The notes beneath the pieces were generated by a model. The model ran no database searches and had not been told where the DNA came from. It saw only the letters and a list, made by a program, of their open reading frames with translations. The translations under genes and the position numbers were made by a program. A stretch of DNA of 64,000 nt from JBMYZL01 sp049610385 (GTDB lineage: Bacteria; Bacteroidota; Bacteroidia; Flavobacteriales_D; Sanyastnellaceae): positions 62,001 to 126,000 of the forward strand of contig JBMYZL010000002.1 of assembly GCA_049610385.1 (NCBI GenBank), given 5' to 3'. Positions 59,265 to 64,000 of the stretch are shown here, piece after piece. Each line of letters begins with the position of its first letter. The stretch's first letter is position 1.

Positions 59265-60542
59265 TCAAATGTCGATTGCACGCATCAGAAAAAAATTCTT
59301 CTTGCCGCGCTGTAACAGAAGCAGCTGGTCATGAATCAGGTCTTGAGCACCTGCAGAGAATTGGTCATTTACTTTCATGCGGTTGACACTGATTGAATTC
59401 TCTTTCAAGGCTCTTCTTGCCTCACTTTTGGTGGGGAGAAAACCAGTGACCTCTGTTAACAATGACTCAATGCTCACACCATCTTTGAGTTTGTCTTTGG
59501 AGATGGTGGCCTGAGGAACACCTTCAAAAACGCTCATCAATTCTTCGATCGGCACGGCTCGAAGGTCATCGGTGGTGCTTTTGCCGAACAAAATTTTAGA
59601 GGCCGCTTGGGCCATCTTCAAATCAGCTTCTCCATGCACCCGAAGCGTGATGTCCTCTGCCAAAGCTTGTTGCAACTTTCGTGCGCCTGGCGCTTTCGCA
59701 TGTTCAGCCTCCAATGCGGCGATTTCAGATTGGGATTTGAGGGTGAAATACCTCAGAAACCGTCCGGCGTCTTCGTCAGCTGCATTGATCCAATACTGGT
59801 AAAATTTGTAGGCGGAAGTTCGGTTTTTGTCAATCCAGATGTTGCCACCTTCGCTTTTGCCAAATTTCGATCCATCCGCTTTGGTCACCAGCGGCGCGGT
59901 GACGGCATAGGCCTCACCACCGGCGACGCGTCGGATCAATTCGGTTCCAGTGGTGATGTTGCCCCATTGGTCCGAACCGCCCATTTGGACTTTGACGCCT
60001 TGATTTTGGTACAGATGAAGAAAATCATAACCTTGTACCAATTGGTAGGTGAATTCTGTAAAACTCATCCCCGTCTCCAATCGTTTTTTCACACTGTCCT
60101 TGGACATCATATAATTGACGGTGATGTGCTTGCCGACATCGCGGATAAAGTCCAAAAATGAAAACGATTGGAACCAGTCATGGTTGTTGACTACGCGTGC
60201 GGCGGCAGGACCTTCAAAATTTAAGAACCGCTCAAGTTGCTTTTGCTGACAACTCAGGTTGTGCGCGATGGTCTCGGCGTCGAGCAGTTGTCTTTCTGCG
60301 GTTTTTCCGCTTGGATCACCCACGCGTCCGGTCGCACCACCCACCAAAGCGATCGGAGGATGGCCTGCACGCTGCCAGTGAACGAGCATCATGATCGGAA
60401 CCAGATTGCCGATGTGCAAACTGTCCGCGGTGGGGTCAAATCCAACGTAGCCCGGAGTGGGCCCTTCACTGAGAGCGGCCTCCAATCCCGGGGTCATGTC
60501 GTGGAGCAATCCCCTCCATCTCAATTCTTCAATCAAGTTCAT
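59265..60542 (-). CDS. tyrS: tyrosyl-tRNA synthetase
   Basis: The 425-residue product has the HIGH motif in PTADSLHIGNLVPIM near residue 40, the tyrosine-binding NYMMSKDSVKKR and GSDQWGNITTGTEL region, the KMSKS equivalent KFGKSEGGN near residue 230, and a C-terminal S4 domain (ALKENSISVNRMKVND). It charges tRNA-Tyr. The start at 60542 is chosen over 60587, which adds 15 unlikely residues. It follows murF by 19 bases. Confidence 0.97.
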   Translation of the reverse strand: MNLIEELRWRGLLHDMTPGLEAALSEGPTPGYVGFDPTADSLHIGNLVPIMMLVHWQRAGHPPIALVGGATGRVGDPSGKTAERQLLDAETIAHNLSCQQKQLERFLNFEGPAAARVVNNHDWFQSFSFLDFIRDVGKHITVNYMMSKDSVKKRLETGMSFTEFTYQLVQGYDFLHLYQNQGVKVQMGGSDQWGNITTGTELIRRVAGGEAYAVTAPLVTKADGSKFGKSEGGNIWIDKNRTSAYKFYQYWINAADEDAGRFLRYFTLKSQSEIAALEAEHAKAPGARKLQQALAEDITLRVHGEADLKMAQAASKILFGKSTTDDLRAVPIEELMSVFEGVPQATISKDKLKDGVSIESLLTEVTGFLPTKSEARRALKENSISVNRMKVNDQFSAGAQDLIHDQLLLLQRGKKNFFLMRAIDI

Positions 60543-60561
60543 TGTATGCAAAGTTACCACA

Positions 60562-61905
60562 TCAAAGCAGCGGCATGAGTTTTTCAAGGGCCATGGTTCG
60601 TGACCCCTTGAGCAGAATCAGATGGCCTCGGGGTTCAATTTGTTCAAGGTGGTGTTGGATGGATTTCAAATCCGGAAAGCACACCACGGCATCGTGTTTC
60701 GCATTGGCCAATGCAGGTGCATATGCAGTGCCCACAAAAAGAATCATGGATCGACCTTCGGATGCGTGCAAAAGGGCTGACTCGGCCACCGCGCGATGTC
60801 CTTGAGCACCATAATCCCCGAGTTCTCCCATTTCTCCGAGTATCCAAAGGCTGGGCACATCATCTGCAACCGCTTGGGCCATTTCACCAAAATAACGCAG
60901 GGCGGCTTTCATGCTGGATGGATTGGCATTGTACGCATCCAGAAGAACCCTATTTTTTCCGGTGTTCCGCCATTCGGAGCGGTTGTTGCTGGGCTGGTAT
61001 GTCGCGATGGCTTCTTCAGCATGCTCGGGTGAAATGCCAAAATGCTGCGCCACAGCCAATGCCGTGGCAATGTTTTCCAGATTGTAATCACCTTCGAGAG
61101 CGGTGGCAATGGGGCCTCTCCATTGGGCATCACGGTCTGGCCGCCATTCAAAAGCTTCAGATCGACCTGAGGCCCTCCGAACCTCGGGACCGTGCGCATC
61201 GGTTCCGTACAATATGCGCTGGAGTCCTTCGCTGACTTCCAACAAATTGGGGTGCGCCGCGTGGGCGAAGGCAATGCCTTGATTTGAGGTGCGCATCTGG
61301 CTATAAATTTCACTTTTGCCAGCCTTCACACCATCGGGTCCACCGAATCCTTCGAGGTGGGCCTCCCCGATGTTGGTGATCAAGGCATGCGTGGGCATGG
61401 CCATCTCCACCAAAAACCTGATTTCATTTTGGGCATTGGCGCCCATTTCCAATACCGCCACGTCGAGGTCTTGGCGCATACGCAAAATGGTCAGGGGCAC
61501 GCCAATTTCATTGTTGAAATTGCCCACGGTCGCCTGCACCTTCAGTTCGCTCGCGAGAACATCCCGAATGAGTTCTTTGCTTGTTGTTTTTCCGTTGCTT
61601 CCGGTTAAACCGAGCACGGGGAACTGCCAAGTTCGTCTGTATCGAGCGGCAGCCTCCTGGAGAGCCAGCAATCCACTGTTGACCAGGATGTACCGGCTGT
61701 CTGTTGCAACCATCCACTCTGGATCATCCACAATTGCAGCGATGCATCCGGACGCTAAAGCCTGAGCTGCGAAGCGGTTTCCATTGAAATTTTCTCCACT
61801 GATGGCGAAAAAAACTTCGCCGAACTGTGCTGTTCTGGAATCAATCGATACACCGCTGGCTTTGCGAAGAAGTTCATCAATTTGGAATTCCAGTTCTGTA
61901 CTCAT
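60562..61905 (-). CDS. murF: UDP-N-acetylmuramoyl-tripeptide--D-alanyl-D-alanine ligase
   Basis: The 447-residue product has the Mur ligase P-loop GLTGSNGKTTSKELI near residue 105, an N-terminal domain with SGVSIDSRTAQFGEVFFAISGENFNGN, and the central ALITNIGEAHLEGFGG and C-terminal LLDAYNANPSSMKAALRY segments. It adds D-Ala-D-Ala to the peptidoglycan precursor. The start at 61905 is fixed by the family N-terminus; longer in-frame starts overlap gldJ. Adjacency to gldJ is common in Flavobacteriia. Confidence 0.95.
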   Translation of the reverse strand: MSTELEFQIDELLRKASGVSIDSRTAQFGEVFFAISGENFNGNRFAAQALASGCIAAIVDDPEWMVATDSRYILVNSGLLALQEAAARYRRTWQFPVLGLTGSNGKTTSKELIRDVLASELKVQATVGNFNNEIGVPLTILRMRQDLDVAVLEMGANAQNEIRFLVEMAMPTHALITNIGEAHLEGFGGPDGVKAGKSEIYSQMRTSNQGIAFAHAAHPNLLEVSEGLQRILYGTDAHGPEVRRASGRSEAFEWRPDRDAQWRGPIATALEGDYNLENIATALAVAQHFGISPEHAEEAIATYQPSNNRSEWRNTGKNRVLLDAYNANPSSMKAALRYFGEMAQAVADDVPSLWILGEMGELGDYGAQGHRAVAESALLHASEGRSMILFVGTAYAPALANAKHDAVVCFPDLKSIQHHLEQIEPRGHLILLKGSRTMALEKLMPLL

Positions 61906-61937
61906 GGTCGAGAAGTTCGAGGATGAGTAGCAAAGAA

Positions 61938-61972
61938 AAAGCCCGGAAGGCTTTGCAAGCGATCCGGGCTTT
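61938..61972 (-). terminator. terminator after gldJ
   Basis: AAAGCCCGGA and TCCGGGCTTT pair perfectly (10 bp) and, read on the minus strand, are followed by TTTTTCTTT. It lies between the gldJ stop and the murF start. Confidence 0.85.
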
Positions 61973-61999
61973 GGAGTAGTTGACAATGCTTCGTGAATC

Positions 62000-63751
62000 T
62001 CAGTTCTGGCTGAGTCCTCGTGGGCTTCCCACGCGGTCCATTGCGCATCGGAATCCGATGGAAGCCGAAGATTTGGCCTCATCCATGTATCTGCGGGCAC
62101 TGGGGGTGACCCAGTAGATTCGGTCATCCCATCCACCACCTTTGTAGACGCGTGATTGGTTGTTGATAAGCGAAGTTTCGCCAAATCCATACATCCTCCC
62201 TTCCTTTTCGCCATAACTGGGATCGTTGTAGTAAATGCTGGATTCGAGATCTCCATCTTGGTAGTCGATGTTGTCAGCCACGCGGTAATTGTCGCGTCCC
62301 AAATTCTCTTCCAATTTGACGTCGCGATACCGCAAGTCGCCAGGCAAGGCCAGAATGTTGTTGGCAAACGCATCACGGATGTCAGGAGCAATGGTGCTTT
62401 CGCTGTCCTCAATTAAATCCATGGCCTCATCCATTTTCAATTGAGCTTCTTCTTCCCTTTTCGCCTTTCGCTCATTCTTGGCTTGATCGATGTAGTTCTT
62501 GACGTTATCAATCAAGTTCAAGTCTTCCTCAATGAGGTTCCTTGCACCCGCTTCGGCATATGCATTGATTTGGGCTTCTACAGAATCAATTTCATAAACC
62601 ACAAAGTCATATTTGTACTGGACCAAACCTTCACTGTCTCGTTGCAATGTCTGGTAGACGTTGCCTCGGAAAGGACGGAATTCAGCGGATTCCATGTGAT
62701 TCAGCGGACGATAGACATCCATGCACCATTCACTCACATTTCCTGCCATGTTGTACAAACCATAATCGTTGGGGGCGTATGCATAAACGGGTGCTGTGAT
62801 GTCTGCTCCATCGTTTAAAGCTCCTGCAACCCCCATCATGTCTCCTCGTCCGCGAATGAAGTTGCCTTGCATCTCCCCCGTGTACCGGGACCGGTTATCA
62901 CCATTTCGGGTAAAGTGACCATTCCAAGGGTAGGTTCTGCGCTCCGAAATCAATTCGTCGTAGCTATTCCCAATCAGCCCCAGGGCGGCAAATTCCCATT
63001 CCGCTTCTGTTGGCAAGCGGTATTGAGGCAGCATCAGACCATCTTCGACCTTGACATTGCGAAACCCGGAAGAACCGGGGCGCAAATCCCTGACGCCTTC
63101 GGCCGCGACTTCGGGCTGATATTGACCAGCGAGGTAAGTCTCAGTGGTGAAGTGTTCTTCATCTACCTGGGCCTCTGGGTTGTGCACGATCAAACCTTCA
63201 CGGACCAAAATTTGCTCGTTCACACGGTCGCTCCTCCACTTGCAAAATTCATTCGCTTGCAACCAGCTGATTCCCACCACTGGATAATCCCGATAAGAGG
63301 GGTGTCGCAAATAGTAGTTGACGTAGGGTTCATTGTAGGCCAACTTGTTGCGCCAAGCCAGGGTGTCTGGCAATGAACGCTGAACAATTTCAGGATAAGT
63401 GCTTCCATATACGCGCTGAAGCCAGTAAGTGTACTCGAGCCAGTAGGCATTGGTCACTTCCGTTTCATCCATGTAGAAAGAAGATACGGTGACACGACGG
63501 GGCATGTTGTCCCATTCGAACATCAGGTCATCTTCAACCTGACCCATGGTAAACGTACCGCCTTCAATAAAGACCAAACCCGGTCCGGTTTCCTGGCCAT
63601 AGTAATTCGGATCTTCGAACCCACCATTGGTCGGATCATTGTATGACCAACCCGTGGCACCGGATTTGCCGCCTCCCGCGCAGCTGGACAACATGCCCAC
63701 AGCAACAAAAGAGACCAACATCCAAATCGAGGTAGAGAGCTTCCAATTCAT
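62000..63751 (-). CDS. gldJ: gliding motility lipoprotein GldJ
   Basis: The 583-residue product has a lipobox LSSC (Cys24) and a formylglycine-generating-enzyme-like fold: TGWSYNDPTNGGF, GQETGPGLVFIEGGTFTMGQVEDD, SFYMDETEVTNAYWLEYTYWLQRVYG, YPVVGISWLQANEFCKWRSDRVNEQIL, and the C-terminal GWDDRIYWVTPSARRYMDEAKSSASIGFRCAMDR. The opening after the Cys and the murF neighbour identify it as GldJ rather than GldK. An acidic/basic helical insertion (about residues 415-455) lies inside the fold. GldJ is part of the T9SS/gliding machinery at the outer membrane. A terminator follows its stop. Confidence 0.9.
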   Translation of the reverse strand: MNWKLSTSIWMLVSFVAVGMLSSCAGGGKSGATGWSYNDPTNGGFEDPNYYGQETGPGLVFIEGGTFTMGQVEDDLMFEWDNMPRRVTVSSFYMDETEVTNAYWLEYTYWLQRVYGSTYPEIVQRSLPDTLAWRNKLAYNEPYVNYYLRHPSYRDYPVVGISWLQANEFCKWRSDRVNEQILVREGLIVHNPEAQVDEEHFTTETYLAGQYQPEVAAEGVRDLRPGSSGFRNVKVEDGLMLPQYRLPTEAEWEFAALGLIGNSYDELISERRTYPWNGHFTRNGDNRSRYTGEMQGNFIRGRGDMMGVAGALNDGADITAPVYAYAPNDYGLYNMAGNVSEWCMDVYRPLNHMESAEFRPFRGNVYQTLQRDSEGLVQYKYDFVVYEIDSVEAQINAYAEAGARNLIEEDLNLIDNVKNYIDQAKNERKAKREEEAQLKMDEAMDLIEDSESTIAPDIRDAFANNILALPGDLRYRDVKLEENLGRDNYRVADNIDYQDGDLESSIYYNDPSYGEKEGRMYGFGETSLINNQSRVYKGGGWDDRIYWVTPSARRYMDEAKSSASIGFRCAMDRVGSPRGLSQN

Positions 63752-63807
63752 GGTGTTCAATTTCGATAGCAGGTGGCAACCCATTGATGATAAGAACTTA
63801 CGGCAGC

Positions 63808-63839
63808 AAACTTGTGGAGGTTACCAAAAACACAAGTTT
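63808..63839. repeat. 9-bp inverted repeat between the PorP-like gene and gldJ
   Basis: AAACTTGTG at 63808-63816 and CACAAGTTT at 63831-63839 are perfect inverted copies with a 14-base loop. It lies between the upstream stop (63870) and the gldJ start (63751). No T tract follows on the minus strand, so it may be an attenuator or operator rather than a terminator. Confidence 0.5.
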
Positions 63840-63869
63840 CTGTACCCAGAGTATACACGGGCAACACAA

Positions 63870-64000
63870 TCAGAAAGCAGGACAACTGATTCTTCTGAAC
63901 TTCGAACGCTTGTTGCGACAGTCAAATTGTATTGTCATGCTGATTTCGTGCGCTCCACCCGTGGCCGGTGTCAATTCTGAAACCGTCAAGTCATAGCTGT
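63870..64000 (-). CDS. C-terminal end of a PorP/SprF-like T9SS outer-membrane protein (runs off right edge)
   Basis: The last 42 residues of a minus-strand gene are visible: SYDLTVSELTPATGGAHEI, then a final strand SMTIQFDC and a basic Cys-containing tail ending CPAF. This matches the final barrel strands (GGxHEISL) and tail of PorP/SprF-family proteins. These act with GldJ/GldK-class proteins and surface adhesins in the T9SS. Its place directly upstream of gldJ supports this, but most of the gene lies outside the window. Confidence 0.65.
   Translation of the reverse strand, partial: SYDLTVSELTPATGGAHEISMTIQFDCRNKRSKFRRISCPAF

Noticed and set aside
61906..62412. Longer MurF start upstream of 61905
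   Set aside because: The extra 169 residues read through the gldJ terminator and the end of gldJ in another frame and match no Mur ligase domain.
62000..63751. Sulfatase-modifying enzyme
   Set aside because: The formylglycine-generating-enzyme-like fold is shared, but the lipobox, opening motif and murF neighbour indicate GldJ; no sulfatase gene is nearby.

Overview
The window looks like a chromosomal segment of a free-living member of the Bacteroidota, most likely in or near the Flavobacteriales. The gliding motility / type IX secretion (T9SS) genes gldD, gldE, porX and gldJ are recognisable, and what looks like the end of a PorP/SprF gene lies at the right edge. Gene starts lack obvious Shine-Dalgarno sequences, and several upstream regions carry the Bacteroidota promoter element TTG-N18/19-TAnnTTYG. 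Gene order such as mutY-ssb-gldE-gldD-coaX, HD hydrolase/porX/tsaE/alanine dehydrogenase and gldJ-murF is also typical of the group. Base composition is about even. I see no phage, transposase, integrase, CRISPR array or rRNA. Coding density is very high, and no stretch longer than 300 bases lacks a gene.

Left part (1-15.1 kb): a partial PhoB-type response regulator; an overlapping pheT-acyltransferase-VOC protein unit; tRNA-Pro(GGG); a small conserved unknown; a lipoprotein; a cyclophilin lipoprotein followed by pheS; then, on the minus strand, cysS, a glutaminyl-cyclase-like M28 lipoprotein and a TPR protein with a degenerate kinase ATPase domain; an L-threonine dehydrogenase; and a long QueA.

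15.2-26.6 kb is an uninterrupted minus-strand run of eleven genes with overlaps or short gaps: mutY, ssb, gldE, gldD, coaX, an outer-membrane protein, a TPR protein, lptC, a small membrane protein, a CorC-like CBS protein and ppiD. It joins envelope biogenesis (LPS export, outer-membrane protein folding) to T9SS lipoproteins.

26.7-44.3 kb: HU, a TPR protein, a 29-residue COX24-like peptide and RNase G; then an HD hydrolase divergent from porX-tsaE-alanine dehydrogenase; then mutS, clpX, clpP, tRNA-Leu(TAG) and trigger factor on the minus strand; then an OstA-like protein and two outer-membrane barrel genes.

44.3-64 kb: efp and a PP2C phosphatase; a small polysaccharide group (O-antigen ligase-like protein, Wzz-like protein, GT4 glycosyltransferase); rnhB; a 1328-residue modular secreted protein; a Na/Pi-PhoU cotransporter; a lipoprotein divergent from a LuxE-family gene; a PiT-like permease; and tyrS, murF, gldJ and a PorP/SprF-like end on the minus strand.

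I found no clearly new multi-gene system. The most unusual items are the TPR pseudo-kinase, the multi-domain cell-surface protein with a variant cupredoxin, the paired tryptophan-rich barrel proteins, and the agreement between a glutaminyl cyclase gene and several exported proteins that would begin with Gln after cleavage.
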